Source: Talaromyces rugulosus | Lineage: Eukaryota > Ascomycota > Eurotiomycetes > Eurotiales > Trichocomaceae | Length of the DNA: 64,000 bases | Reading direction: 5' to 3' | Assembly (NCBI RefSeq): GCF_013368755.1 | Contig: NC_049565.1 | Span: forward strand, 744,001-808,000 | The notes under the pieces: model-generated | Told to the model about the DNA's origin: nothing | The model's input: the letters and a program-made list of their open reading frames with translations, nothing else | Databases searched by the model: none | Translations under genes and position numbers: made by a program | Part shown: positions 10,419-21,705 of the stretch, piece by piece | Position numbering within the stretch: position 1 is the stretch's first letter | Layout: the number at the start of each line of letters is the position of its first letter

Positions 10419-12600
10419 GTCGCCGCGCACGGAAGTTCAAGCAAAGATGTCAGAATTTGATGACGGTAGTTAAAAGTGAATCGGGGATTTTGATGACCTG
10501 CGGTCGGTCATCGTCATAAATAATGCTGATGACTTTACCCTTTTCCTGTCTCGGCTTTTTTTGCGGGGGGGGGGAGGGGAAAGGATATATCACGTCAGGC
10601 AGTTGATAGGCAGCACCGGCGATAAATTATCCAGACCGAATAAGGATGACGGCATATCGGTGATCCCGGCTCTGGTTGCAGGGGTGTGACTGTGCCACAT
10701 TATGACCACTTCGCTCCCCTCTTGGCTTGGGGGTTGTGAATATTAACAGTCCTGCACTTTTCAGAAAATCAGATTCATGAAAAACTGGTATATGCATGTA
10801 TGGAGCCATACATATCAAATACCCCATTTCCAGACGTTAAGTGTGGAAGAAGCAGCAAAAAATCATTTCAAACTGACTAAAAATGCCGCGTAAGTAAAAT
10901 GCTTATGTACGCTCGCTCTGCTTCTCAGATACAGTGCCCATGAGCTAGGCTAAAGGAGCTTATACCGTAAACGACAAGGATCCCGGTCATTGCGTACAAC
11001 GCGCGTTATGATTCCCATTACCCACTTACTCTGTATACAGTCGTTTTAGAATTCGCCCTATTATTGGGCCCATTGCTCTAGTTCCCTGTTCGAAAGTTCC
11101 TGGCTATAGTAAAAGAGCTTTCTTTGGAGGTAGACTGCTGCCGGGATGCGCATGTGAGTACTTCGAATCCAAACCTAGCGTAGTGCGCTACTTTAGTCCA
11201 TAGTATGTCACATGCGCAAATCCAATCATAATGTTAGAATTAGATTAAGATAAAAAAGAGAATGCCATGCATGTTCAGTACAGTTTCTTTGTTCACTGTC
11301 GCGTAAGCAACGCTCAGACCGCCTGATTGCATCTAGACCATAACAGCTGTCTAGTATTATTTTCCTGTATTTCGTCACTCCAGATTTCTATCTTATTACC
11401 GGAGAGTGGAGGACTAACGAGAATACAAATTTCTGTCCTGGGTACATTTTCGCAGGTCTTGTATCAGGCCTTATAGATCATTTAAAATGATCTATAGCAG
11501 CGTTGTTTTACTATTTTAAATACTTTCTAGGGTGTTCAGTGTCTCAATCCGATGCAGGTACTAGATAAACGTGACTGTCGTGTCATGCACATTTGCCTTT
11601 GTGGCTGATTTTTGTTTTACATCGGCCACCAATCATAGAAATATGTCGATCCTCCTCTCAGCTGTCTGCGCCATATTTTACCGGTTAGCATTTGTGAATG
11701 CTGAGGGCTTTTAGCTTCTTGTTATATAAGCCCGAGCATGTAGTGTATAAGCTGAATACATATCGCAAAAGAAATTATGAAATACTGGGCAATATATTGA
11801 AATCGCTTAAACAAATTTTATGGTGTAACTACAAATGATATTTGAAATGACTGGAGAACATATTCTTAATATAGCTTAATATCCCTTGTATATGTTACAT
11901 CGGAGTGGTAGGCTGAGTTCCCCGATAACAACGTTGACTTAGGGTGGGGCCGTACCAGTCTGTCGGGCCGCTCCTAGCGCAACCACTGGTTCTATATCCT
12001 CTCCCCCACTACCTAATCGGTCTATGTGCATGGGGCGGAACTTTTCCGAAAAACGGACAATTCTCGCCATCATGATTTCGCTGCGTCCATTGATGACCCC
12101 GCATCCGTTAGTCATGGTTATGCTTCTGCCAACATTAATGGATATCAATGATGTGTCGATTTGTCATTTGAGGAAAATCATCCATCCCGCCACTCAAAAA
12201 GTAGGCATCAACGCTAAAGCCCAATACTGTTATGCCTTTACCAACCAACTGTCACGAGAATCGGCAACGCTCAGCCAATCGATGAAAGTAACGGACGCTA
12301 CTTACATAAGCAAGGCTACTCATGATCAACAGTAGACTTACACGAGTAGTTGTGGAAAGATAAGAAGAAGTCACGTGATGACAAAGACATGTCGAACTTC
12401 GGGATCTTGGCACTTGCTTAATAATATGGCGGAACCGGTGCAAATTGGGGGTAAAAATGTGTGTCAAATTGATATTCTCTAGGAGCATGATATTCTAATT
12501 TACATGGCAATTGGATCGGTTTATATAGGCGTTTTCTCAGTAGCTTGATCCAATCGCTTGATTCCTAATAATAAAGGGGGATCAGCGAATTACACTCCTA
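10419..12600. other. AT-rich gene-poor stretch
   Basis: About 2.2 kb with no gene I can support. A GC-richer minus-strand frame at 11939-12148 contains MTNGCGVINGRS, which faintly recalls the start of a cellular RNA-dependent RNA polymerase motif, but it is too short to call. A poly-G tract lies near 10565. Confidence 0.35.
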
Positions 12601-12639
12601 AGCAGGATAAGCTGCCAAGTGATGAATTAGGACTGATTT

Positions 12640-13140
12640 GGTTAGTAAGCAACCCGAAGGTTGACAAGACAGAACATGACTGTAACATTATCGGTTGTTA
12701 CGAAGTTACTACTATTGGCATGACAAGATGACGGAAGCATCCGGAATTGCTTTACAGCGGAATCTATTATTAGATAATGCTGAAAGCAATACAACAAAGA
12801 TTACGGCACCTCGGGTACTAGGCACGTGACCATCAGAGCGATCCTAGGATTTGATATGATGGCTATGATGAAACGGTCAGAACCATCTGAGCAAGGGATC
12901 TGATGGATAGGATCGTTATTTAGTATATAAGGACACTCATTTACTAACATGTATTTAGTTTGTTCGCGTTTTATCTTCATACCAAATTGGATCTATACTT
13001 TATCCAAGCTTATCAACAAGTTACTCCTAAAATATCCTCTTGTTCACAAGAGATATTCCCCTACTCGGACCTCCGTTACCTATAACCTTATCTTATTCGG
13101 CAGAATACTACCAACGAACACCGCCCCGGTAAAGAACGGT
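12640..13140 (+). repeat. Possible LTR-retrotransposon remnant
   Basis: The stretch has a TATA-like element (near 12925), a long T/C-rich leader after it, and short blocks shared with 37965-38165: GTTACTACTAT, TTTACAGCGGA and TATTATTAGA in the same order and spacing. These shared ordered blocks suggest two diverged copies of one repeat, plausibly a copia-type LTR. Terminal TG..CA limits and a target duplication were not established. Confidence 0.3.
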
Positions 13141-13694
13141 TGATACGATTTGACAAGGCGATTAACACTTCGGGGCTTTTGAGTGCATATAGGTGCTCCA
13201 ATAATGCTTGAAAGACTAAATTTTTCAGATCAAGCGCCATCGAATGCTCTTGAGCTGGAAAAGCCAAGGGAACCAAGGTCTACATGAGTTTCATCTTTAG
13301 AATAGTATTCAACGATAAATCAAATACCCAGAATAGGTTAAGGATGAGGCTTATGACTAATCATTTTTTGTATTTGAGCTAGCAATTGCTTCAAGGATAC
13401 GTATGTTGAATGTTATTTTATCATAATATAGTATCAGTGGAAATGTTTTTATTTTACAGTATCTTGAACTTGACTGGCGATGTATGGTTGATCTAGATCT
13501 CTGGGTCTATTATTTGATCGACCTTTTTTTTAAATATTTACTGTGCCAAATTTGAACTCCTGGGGGTTGTGGAGCAAAATTCGTGTTCATGGAGGCTAGA
13601 ATAAGCATAGGGCTAGGCAAAGATCCACTCACAACCCAGGGGCGAAACGAGCCTCCAACATCCCATTATGGCGCCACCCCACGTCAAAATGGTC
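13141..13694. other. Upstream region of gene A
   Basis: Mostly AT-rich. From about 13470 onward it is recognisably homologous to the sequence upstream of gene B (60690-60976), so the promoter was duplicated with the gene. Confidence 0.6.
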
Positions 13695-13703
13695 TATAAA
13701 AGG
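13695..13703 (+). promoter_or_regulatory. TATA box of gene A
   Basis: TATAAAAGG lies 61 bp before the ATG. Gene B has a TATATAAAAA at 60913, at nearly the same distance, so the element is conserved between the paralogues. Confidence 0.6.
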
Positions 13704-13755
13704 TCCAACTCCATGAGATTTGTGGTATATAGATCCGCCGCACATTTCTCTCAAC

Positions 13756-16700
13756 ATGTCAGGCATACAGACAAGAAGCAGGAGTCGGGATGGGGGGACC
13801 GATGACCCCATCCTTAACACTCCCACGCGTAGCCCTTCCAGAGGCAGGGGCCGCCGCGGTTCTGCTGGTGTTTCTCGCGGTTCTAGTACTGGCAGAAGTG
13901 GCCGCGGTTCTAGTTCAGGAAGGGGCCGCGGTAGAGCCAATATACCCAGCCAGGAATCACCGCAAGCATCGCAGGGCCCTGATGGGGCGGAAAGCAACGA
14001 ATCTGCGCAACAAGCTGTTAACGAATCTAGTAATCCCCAGTTTCCACTTAGACATGATTCTACGCAACGAGACACCACTCAATTACCTCCCATAGCAGAA
14101 GAGCCACAGACAGAAAATCCTTCGGATGGGCAGACTGCCGTACCTGTGACGACTGAGTCCACTATCTCCACTCCCAGGCGAGAAATTAGAGTGCCAGGGG
14201 GCTTTTCAGAATGGGCGCTGTCTCCAGTAGCAGAGATTACGCTTAATCCACAGAGCTCCGCGTCCCAGGCTGAAAGTCCAGCCTCCTCACATCCTGGACA
14301 GTCTTCTACCAGCCGAAATGACCAAAGCCCGATGACAGAAAATCCTTTGGATAGGCAGGCTGCTGTGACGACTGAATCCACTACCTCCACTTCTAGACAA
14401 GAAACTAGAGTGCGCTTTTCAGAAGAGACGACGGGGAGGACCTCCCCACGACAGGTTGAAAGTGAAACCTTCACACAGTCTACAGATTCTACCACATCGT
14501 TCCATAGTGATGTCGTGGACCCTGAGATCCGTGCCAACGTGAACAGCATGTCGCGAGAAGCGCGCTGGCAGCTTCGGGATAGACTGCTGAGTGAGCTATT
14601 CCATATTAGCCTAATATTTCAACAAGTATATGTGCCAGAACTGCAGACATTACAGGCCATTCAAGACATCGAAAACTTTAACCTGCGTGGGTGGTTGAAC
14701 GACTTTGAAGAGTACCATCACGGCCAAGACCCAGGGACCTTAAACAGGTTGCTCTCAAGGGGAATGTGGTCGGAGAATAGTCACAGTTTAGATATCCAGG
14801 GCTCCGATATAGTTGCTTTGAGAGAATCTCAGACCTTGGATGAGCTATATCGCCCTCTAGCTGCAATGATCCTACTTTTTCCATCACTTGATGAAGAGCA
14901 ATGCCGCCAAACCATCAATGACTTCAACACACGCAGACCTCAGGATGGATCAAACGCGTTTTGTCCGAATGCTTGGCTTCCTATAAACCGCCTTTGGGCT
15001 CGAGCGCGCGCCAATCCTTTGAAAGACGCACTTGCAGAGGACGCGTGGGGCTATATCTCTACTTACCATAACTATCACATGATGACATCTGCATTCCATT
15101 CGTCAATTCTCGGTCGGGCTGCAGGGCTGACTCTACCACTGCCATTAGTGACTAATCCCTCCGATGACGATGGCGGCAATCGGCCTTCACAAGACATTAC
15201 AAACGAAGTGGGATCAAGAAGCCCTTCTCCTGGTAGCGAGGATACGCACTCGGTCCAGGAGCCTCCAACCCGGCCGCAGTCTCGTAGAGGGCTGCAGCCG
15301 CCTCGAGATGCAGGAGGAACTTCATCTCCATCGCAGCAGGGCAATCCTACACCGCAGAATTCCAGTCGACGGAGCCGTCCTCAATGGCCGAGAGAACGCT
15401 CAAGAGAACGGCCAACAGAACGGCCGAGAGAACGACTGAACACCAATTCAGGACAAGAACGCCGGCACCAAACAGCAGCACCAAGGCGTGCTGATAGCTG
15501 GGGTCCTGGATATGAACCGACTAGGGGAGAGCTTGTTTCTGGATGGGTAAAATGGTGTGAGGAGTGGTGGGAAATCGACCAATATCGGCCAATAGGTAGT
15601 GGGTATCAAATTAATGTCAAACGTCCAGCCGCCAATGGATATATGGAATACCGAATGATCCCAGCACACCTCGTTGGAGGAAAAGCTGGAGGGAGAGCCA
15701 TAATCGAAGAATTCACAGAGGAAGCGCTTGATCAAGGCCGTAGGGAGGCCGATCTTCTATTCAGTGAAGGATCTATCGACAAACTCATAGAAGCATCCAG
15801 GCAGCATACTCGGATTGTTGGGGTCTCAATTCATTGTCGGGACGTCAAGGGAGGATATCCATATCTGAACCGCAACTACATGTGGGTGATATTACAGTTT
15901 CCAGATGATGAGGGTTGGTATACCACTAGTCATGTACGGGAATACTTGAGTGAGCAGTTTCTACAAGCGGAGTTGGAGGATTATCACAAGGAAGCGGACC
16001 TCATTCCGTTCGCGTTTATTCCAGACCCAACACGTTGTCGATATACATCGAGAGACCCAACCCCTGGCCATGCTTATTCTCGACCACAGATTGACCCGGT
16101 TTATGGCCCTGCTATGGTCCACGAACGGCATACTAGAGATACAACGGGTCGTCGCGCCCAGGCCCCGGGAAGGAGGCGGTCGGTGATAGAGAGTGACATC
16201 GAGGACGATGACATTGACGCTACGCCTTTTCCGCGGCGCACTAGAGATACTACAGGTCGCCGTCGCCGCGCTCAACAGATTGATCCAGTACATGGCGCCC
16301 CTCCACGACGTACTAGACTCAGTCGCCGTCGCCACAACCGTGCCCCAACCAGGAGAGAGTCGGTAATTGAGAGCGGCGCCGAGGACAATGACATTGAAGC
16401 TTCGGTCCACTTCACCCCTCCACGGCGCACTGGAGATACAGGTCGCCGTCGCCGTGCCCAGGCCCCAACCAGGGGAGAGTCGGTGATTGAGAGCGACATT
16501 GAGGACGATGGCATTGAAGCTTCAGTTCACTTTGCCCCTCCACGGCGCACTGGAGACACGGGTCGCCGTCGCCGTGCCCAGGCCCCGACCAGAGAGGAAT
16601 CAGCGGCTGACGGTGAAATCCGTGAAATAATGGACTTCCTTCAGGATGGATTGCGCTACCGGCGCACTTATCAAACTCCTCCACCTGAGACAGGCCAAGA

Positions 16701-16785
16701 GTCACCTACTGCTGGGATATCGGGTCAGGCGGATGATGACCTTTTACGCAATTTGGCAGAACAAATGAGAAGGCTGCACCGATAA
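13756..16785 (+). CDS. Gene A: RG-rich N-terminus, shared 'WLP-TYHN' domain, conserved block and C-terminal repeats
   Basis: A single exon of 1009 aa. The ATG at 13756 is used because the paralogue at 60977 starts at the same place; the frame extends upstream only through a TTG. Residues 1-80 are Arg/Gly/Ser-rich (GRGRRGSAGVSRGS), a low-complexity nucleic-acid-binding-like tail. A Ser/Thr-rich region with duplicated segments follows. Residues of about 260-450 form a helical domain ending in NAFCPNAWLPINRLW and YISTYHNYHMM, also found in the double-RING protein at 23266-24378. Next come an RE/RP linker and a conserved block (SGWVKWCEEWWEIDQYRP ... LIPFAFIPDPTRC). Several about 40-aa repeats (RRTGDTGRRRRAQAP ... 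ESVIESDIEDD) close the protein. No known family recognised. An 853-bp block is identical to gene B. Confidence 0.8.
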   Translation: MSGIQTRSRSRDGGTDDPILNTPTRSPSRGRGRRGSAGVSRGSSTGRSGRGSSSGRGRGRANIPSQESPQASQGPDGAESNESAQQAVNESSNPQFPLRHDSTQRDTTQLPPIAEEPQTENPSDGQTAVPVTTESTISTPRREIRVPGGFSEWALSPVAEITLNPQSSASQAESPASSHPGQSSTSRNDQSPMTENPLDRQAAVTTESTTSTSRQETRVRFSEETTGRTSPRQVESETFTQSTDSTTSFHSDVVDPEIRANVNSMSREARWQLRDRLLSELFHISLIFQQVYVPELQTLQAIQDIENFNLRGWLNDFEEYHHGQDPGTLNRLLSRGMWSENSHSLDIQGSDIVALRESQTLDELYRPLAAMILLFPSLDEEQCRQTINDFNTRRPQDGSNAFCPNAWLPINRLWARARANPLKDALAEDAWGYISTYHNYHMMTSAFHSSILGRAAGLTLPLPLVTNPSDDDGGNRPSQDITNEVGSRSPSPGSEDTHSVQEPPTRPQSRRGLQPPRDAGGTSSPSQQGNPTPQNSSRRSRPQWPRERSRERPTERPRERLNTNSGQERRHQTAAPRRADSWGPGYEPTRGELVSGWVKWCEEWWEIDQYRPIGSGYQINVKRPAANGYMEYRMIPAHLVGGKAGGRAIIEEFTEEALDQGRREADLLFSEGSIDKLIEASRQHTRIVGVSIHCRDVKGGYPYLNRNYMWVILQFPDDEGWYTTSHVREYLSEQFLQAELEDYHKEADLIPFAFIPDPTRCRYTSRDPTPGHAYSRPQIDPVYGPAMVHERHTRDTTGRRAQAPGRRRSVIESDIEDDDIDATPFPRRTRDTTGRRRRAQQIDPVHGAPPRRTRLSRRRHNRAPTRRESVIESGAEDNDIEASVHFTPPRRTGDTGRRRRAQAPTRGESVIESDIEDDGIEASVHFAPPRRTGDTGRRRRAQAPTREESAADGEIREIMDFLQDGLRYRRTYQTPPPETGQESPTAGISGQADDDLLRNLAEQMRRLHR
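15365..16217 (+). repeat. 853-bp block identical between genes A and B
   Basis: By eye I find no difference between 15365-16217 and 62598-63450 (constant offset 47233), while flanking coding sequence differs by frequent substitutions and indels. This mosaic points to recent gene conversion or unequal exchange. Confidence 0.8.
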
Positions 16786-17540
16786 ATGGTTTCAGGGCGA
16801 TGTCGAAGCGCGATGATAGATGCATGAATGGCCTTTCTTTTCTAACTATTGCTTACCATAGAAAGATATGATGTTTCCTGTTTCTTATGTTGTCTGTTTG
16901 ATATAGATAGTAACTTTAGACATAGAAATAACATATAGTCACTACGTTTTATTGTTTCGATGACACCACTAGATCCAAGATTCACACAGACAGCGAGAGT
17001 ATCTACAGCCTTCGACACAAGGCTGGAAGAATACCCTATAGATATAGAGTGGGAGAGACATCTTGAACGGCTTGTTGCGGAATCTCGATTAATCAGTCTT
17101 GTTGTTTAGGTCTGTAGACGAGGAAAATGTAGGGCCGGGGACGCAACGGCAACAGCAAGAGCAGCGACATCCAAAAATCCAGCAATACCGCGCCGACATC
17201 AACACCCTCATCTCTCATACCGACCATTTGCGCAGAGACAACGACCAATTCACCCAACAGCGACAGGCGACCCTAATTGACGCGATGAGGTTATTGTCTA
17301 GCTGTTGACCAGCCAGACATCGTGGATATGAGTAGTCAGTCTATTTGCAGTTGGAGAATCTGAAAACAAAGGTGGAGAGTTTCACATGTTGACCGTAGGA
17401 TGCAAGCGAGTCAAACAGCCCTGATGTGGACATGGCGATATCTGTTGTTTCATTCGTTCGGATCCAAATGCAACTTATTGGCTTACTAACGAATCACCAC
17501 AACCAATCACTGCGTGCTAAGTATTTAGGGACGTAAGACT
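16786..17540. other. Region downstream of gene A
   Basis: An ATG frame at 16960-17109 (MTPLDPRFTQTARV...) and an adjoining frame to 17308 rich in Q/R/H could be exons of a decayed gene, but no convincing junction or family was found. Confidence 0.3.
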
Positions 17541-18210
17541 GAATGAAGCTAGTGCGTGGAAGCAAATTGATTCGCTACCTTCGCGCGAGTCTTACAAAAC
17601 CGTTGGTCAGGAATAAATGCTGTGATAACGCGCGCGCGAAGATGGATCAGCCTATTAACTGGCTCACTACCGTTATCCTCGGCCAGGGACCTAGTAAGGC
17701 AGTCAATGAGCTACTGTGCTTGTCCAGCCACGCCCGGACTGATAACTGCACTAGCCGGTGCATGTCAAACAGCCCTTCGTCCTGTTTCACCCGGATCAGG
17801 GAATGGCTAACCAGCGGCGCCAATGCGTCGTGAAAATCGAGGTTACCTTGGTCCTCGTCGCCCGCCAGCTCTTCCAGGATCCCCTACCGATCAAACAATC
17901 AGTGCGAGGAGATCCGTCGCCGCCGGCCGCGACCGCTGGATCTCCTCAAACAACAGCTGCCACGTCGTGCTCACCGCATACCGAATGCTGGCATTGCGCC
18001 GCAGATCCGTGGAATCTTCATTCTGGAGAAGCGGGATCCGCTTTGACTCGCTCTCATGGAACAGCCGAGGGTATGCTGATGCGGTAATCAAGGGCGACCG
18101 GTTGGCGCTGCCGCCTGTATGATGGCCAGTTGGATATACTCCAAGACCCGGACGAGCGCCTTTTCATCCTCGGCCGGCGATGGACTGTCACGGACCCTCG
18201 CCCGCAACAT
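17541..18210 (-). pseudogene. Decayed NB-ARC/TPR-type NLR fragment
   Basis: In pieces of different frames the minus strand reads like the ARC and winged-helix part of fungal NB-ARC-TPR (kinesin light chain-like) receptors: ALVRVLEYIQLAIIQAAA, then NASIRYAVSTTWQLLFEEI and RPAATDLLALI. Then DR-stop-GILEELAGDED, FHDALAPLVSHSLIRVK and MHRLVQLSVRAWLDKH follow. A TGA ends the first piece, the frame shifts, and a TAG replaces the Gln of the usual FDRQGIPE motif (CAG to TAG). N-terminal effector, P-loop and TPR parts are missing. Intact relatives are intracellular NTPase receptors in non-self recognition. Confidence 0.75.
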
Positions 18211-18606
18211 GCTAGGTACTCCGATTTAATATATAATTCCCAAGGTGCCTATGACTATTACTGTTGATGTTATAGTATAAGTAATATCTCGGTATTTTTG
18301 TTAGTAATGAAACCACTATGATTGTTTTGTAGCTAGAGATGTGCTGATGGGTAGGCTGGGCCAGGCATTGATGCATTCCCGTGAGGCTGAATCAACAAAG
18401 CGGTTTGATGGGGTTCTGTCATACAACACATCCGGTGCAGGTATTAACATGTACCTTACTGTAGTCTAGAAATGTACGGAGCAAGCATCCATAATACTAG
18501 AGAGTATAAACATTTATTGGGATAAATAACCGAATTGATTTCATGGCATGCATCACTAACTAAATATAAAAAGCCCGACCACCCACCCACCCACAGGTAC
18601 AGCTAA
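18211..18606. other. Intergenic
   Basis: AT-rich; a short (CCCA)n run near 18580. Nothing else supported. Confidence 0.4.
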
Positions 18607-19071
18607 CTACAGACGAGGCTTATGGCCAGGGGCAAGAAAGCCCAGAGACAAGGTTCCAAAACTCCCAAGATTCTCCACAAAACGTTCCAGAACGTCCTCG
18701 AACGCGATCTGGTCCTGGTTGCTCATGGTGATGTAAAGGAGCCGAGCTAGCTCATTGAAGTCCAGGAGCCAATCCTGGCCTTCTTCGGGAAACAGGCCAA
18801 CGTCCCGAATTTCATTAATTAGGCCTTGCAAGAAGACCAACCAAGAAAGAAACTATATAAAATTCCATCAGTTATTCCAACATATCCGTGATAATATCTA
18901 TGCATAGTTGTAAAGATATAAATAGATACTTACAGCAGTCAAGACTGCAAACTCCACCGACTGTGGGTAGTCCCACACAGCACAGTCGGCAGGGGCAGGG
19001 GGCATTTGCCGGACTCGTAAGCGAACCCACCAACCATGCATACGATGATTGGCATCATCAGGGGCAGACAT
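18607..19071 (-). CDS. Hypothetical protein, two exons
   Basis: Exons 18934-19071 and 18607-18852 join in phase to 127 aa over an 81-nt intron with a GTAAGT donor. The first exon reads MSAPDDANHRMHGWWVRLR; the second carries hydrophobic and acidic helices (FLSWLVFLQGLINEI, DWLLDFNELARLLYI, FEDVLERFVENLG). No family recognised. It lies downstream of the NLR relic on the same strand. Confidence 0.55.
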
Positions 19072-19731
19072 TGTGGCAATTGTGCTATTAAAAGAGCCGA
19101 GCTATTAGTATCTGGACATACCAGAGAAATTACAAAGGTCTCAAACATACCTTAGACTTTTTTTAAGCAAGGGCACGGCGGCAGGCAGGACACAGGAGCA
19201 GCAGGGCAGAGCGGAGAAGATTTGTATGCTAATAGTCTGTAGAGTAAGTCTATTTGTTAGTATCCATGCAGATATTCAGCCAATAATAAAAGCGATAAGA
19301 TGGAAAGACTATACTCACGAAAGCACGTGGTACTGCAGCTGAGGAGAGACAAGAGAAGAGGGTGCAGGAGAGTGGTATTTGTGGGTGGTTGATAAGCGAG
19401 ACATTCTGAATGCTGGATTCTCATTGGCTGAGTATCTATTTTTCACTGATAATCAAGTGAGATGTACTTGTACGGCATAATAATATGCATATCAACATCG
19501 TACGTGATCAAGGGTGGAACTAGATCTAGATATATGCCAAGCCTTGCCAAGCCCGCTATCACGTGAAAAATAATCGATAATTTGCGTGTCTCCCGCACAA
19601 TACCCCACTTGATTCTCAGACTAGTCTAATTTAGACCTTAGTTTGATCTCACTTGAACCTCACCCTAATCTCACCCATCTTTCACTTTTGATTCTGATAA
19701 TTATTACCTTCGAAACTTGATACTTTTGGCA
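19072..19731. other. Intergenic between divergent genes
   Basis: Shared upstream region of the small minus-strand gene and the UBC9-like gene. CT-rich leader before 19732; nothing else called. Confidence 0.4.
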
Positions 19732-20311
19732 ATGGAAGAACTACAAAGACGACTACATGAAGAATGGTATATCGTATTCTTCATAGCTTGTTTTATGCTA
19801 ATAATTAACTGGGATAGGGCTGAATGGCAGAATAGTCATCCTGAAGGATTTATCGCAACACCAAAAGAGCCATCGGAGAATGGTAGAATCTATTGGGAAT
19901 GCCGAATCCCTGGACCACCAAATACATCATGGGTGACGCGTCTATTTTTGGTCCATTTGACCTTCCCACGAGATTATCCAACTAGCCCACCTCAATGTGA
20001 GTAGAGTTACTACTGTTTTACTTTGAGTATACTAAGTTGATCTATTACAAGGCAAGTTTATACCAAGCATCTTCCATCTAAATGTTTATCCATCTGGAAA
20101 CATTTATATACCAAGCCCGAAAGGACGGCAGTCAACCTTTTCAGTCAGTACAATACTACTAAAGATACAAGCTATACTCGGAGAGCCAATTCCGCATAGT
20201 CCAGCACGTATGGCTGCATATACTCTACATCGCACAGATCCCGTGGCTTATAGACAGCAGGTTCAACAAAGTATAGAAAGTCATCTGAGCTATACTAGGA
20301 ATCAAAATTAG
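19732..20311 (+). CDS. UBC9-like E2 fold protein lacking the catalytic Cys
   Basis: Exons 19732-19766, 19818-19996 and 20052-20311 join in phase to 157 aa, the usual length of the SUMO-conjugating enzyme UBC9. Introns are 51 and 55 nt with GTATAT and GTGAGT donors. The E2 fold is followed throughout: MEELQRRLHEEWAEWQNSHP, GRIYWECRIPGPPNTSW, FPRDYPTSPPQCKFIP, VYPSGNIYIPSP and IQAILGEPIPHSPA. In UBC9 the active-site segment is HPNVYPSGTICLSI. Here HPN is HLN and the Cys is replaced by Tyr, so it cannot form a thioester. By analogy with UEV proteins it could bind SUMO, an E1 or targets without catalysis, or be decaying. The frame and splice sites are intact. Neighbouring RING and F-box genes are suggestive only. 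Confidence 0.8.
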
Positions 20312-21705
20312 CTACTCTAACCCCTTCTATACTTCCTGATCCTGGTTGAATATCATCCAAGTAAGAGATGCGGAGCGAGGATGTGGAGCGAAGATGTATC
20401 CTGGTTCACGGGGCTTCGTTTCTCTTTCTTGAAAACATCATTTGACGGCCGATTAGAGTTTCTTTCTTGGCTGTTTGAAGGAGTGCCGTCATAAGGCATG
20501 GCTAAGTCTGGTTTTGCGCAATTACCGCCGTTAGCCAACATGACTAAGATGCACCGCGAAGACCACTTATCCCGACACGAATCTAGGAAACAAACCGTGG
20601 AAACCAGAAGAGAAAGATCTTCTGAGACGACTAAAAGAACGAGAAGGTATAAAGACGAGGTTAAGAAGCACTACTAATCCCGGACACCACGTAGAGACAG
20701 TAGGTGTTTTCTGGATCAGTTCAGGTATGGAATCCAAGCACGCAGTAGAAGTGCATTAGTTGATAGTTTATAAACACAGAAAGCGAAACGTATATATTGA
20801 AGCCAGCCCTGTAGGTGTTCCAAGGCTTGGCCTTCCTCTGTTTCTGTATGCCATAACCACTCTTACATTTCTTCTTCTGATAGAGTCACTCCATCCGCAG
20901 CGATGGAAAATATCCAAAGAAAATCCTTGGCTTTCTGATTCCATTAAACCAATCACTCCATTGACAATATCCCAGGTTTCACAAGCATTCTTCCGAATAA
21001 CGTGGCAAACCTCGGACAGATTACGATATAGTCTTTAGGAAACCCTGGCCCGCATGCGCCGAGGACTGATGGAAAAGGAAATGTTTTTTTGGAGGGGCTT
21101 CCCAAACGATCTCTTCGAATGGTTTGATGGGTTTTAGTGCTGTGACAGACACCGTCCATAAAATACGTGGTTCCCTTTCTTAGAAATCGCTTTCTCCTTC
21201 TTCCTGTGCTGGTTTAGTCATGGACGATACCCTCTTCTATGCCTTCAGTCGATTCAAGGTATCGAGATCCAAGACACATTCTTCTAGCGGCCAGGACTCG
21301 GAATGATAGTGAGTCCTGATAATGCTTCCAGAAATACCATTTCTAGATTGACGGAGGGATGACAGGTTTCACGTCGATAGCAGCCAAAAAGGCTTGAATA
21401 CCCTTGCGAGGTTCCCCCCGCACAAAAATTGCCACAATCATACTCGCAGGTATGGGCTGACTCATCAGTGCCAGGGAAGACAACGTCTATCGGTTACTCA
21501 ATTTTTAAAGGTGTTCGATTTGCCCTTTGATTTGAATGAACGAGAATTGTCGGAAGGTTCCGTTTTTGTCCACACATTTATCGCCATGCCGATATTTTCT
21601 GCCTAGTCTTGGAACGTACATATTGCAATCAAGGGAGAGCTGCACGGGTATCAACAAGAAAACCACGTATCAGCTCTTCGGTCTTCACTCCGTAACTGGC
21701 CGACG
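20312..21705. other. Unassigned 1.4 kb
   Basis: Several frames of 60-92 codons on both strands (for example 20760-21038 plus, 20953-21159 minus) show no motif I recognise. It may hold degenerate coding DNA. Confidence 0.3.

Noticed and set aside
11939..12148. Possible RNA-dependent RNA polymerase relic (MTNGCGVINGRS)
   Set aside because: Only one short motif-like string, without the downstream catalytic DxDGD or other blocks.
13720..13755. N-terminal extension of gene A (MWYIDPPHISLN)
   Set aside because: It starts with TTG and lies 25 bp after the TATA box; the paralogue has its ATG at the position of the internal methionine.
15448..15735. A 95-codon minus-strand frame that is identical at 62681-62968
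   Set aside because: The conservation is fully explained by the identical DNA block shared by genes A and B; it has no independent coding evidence.
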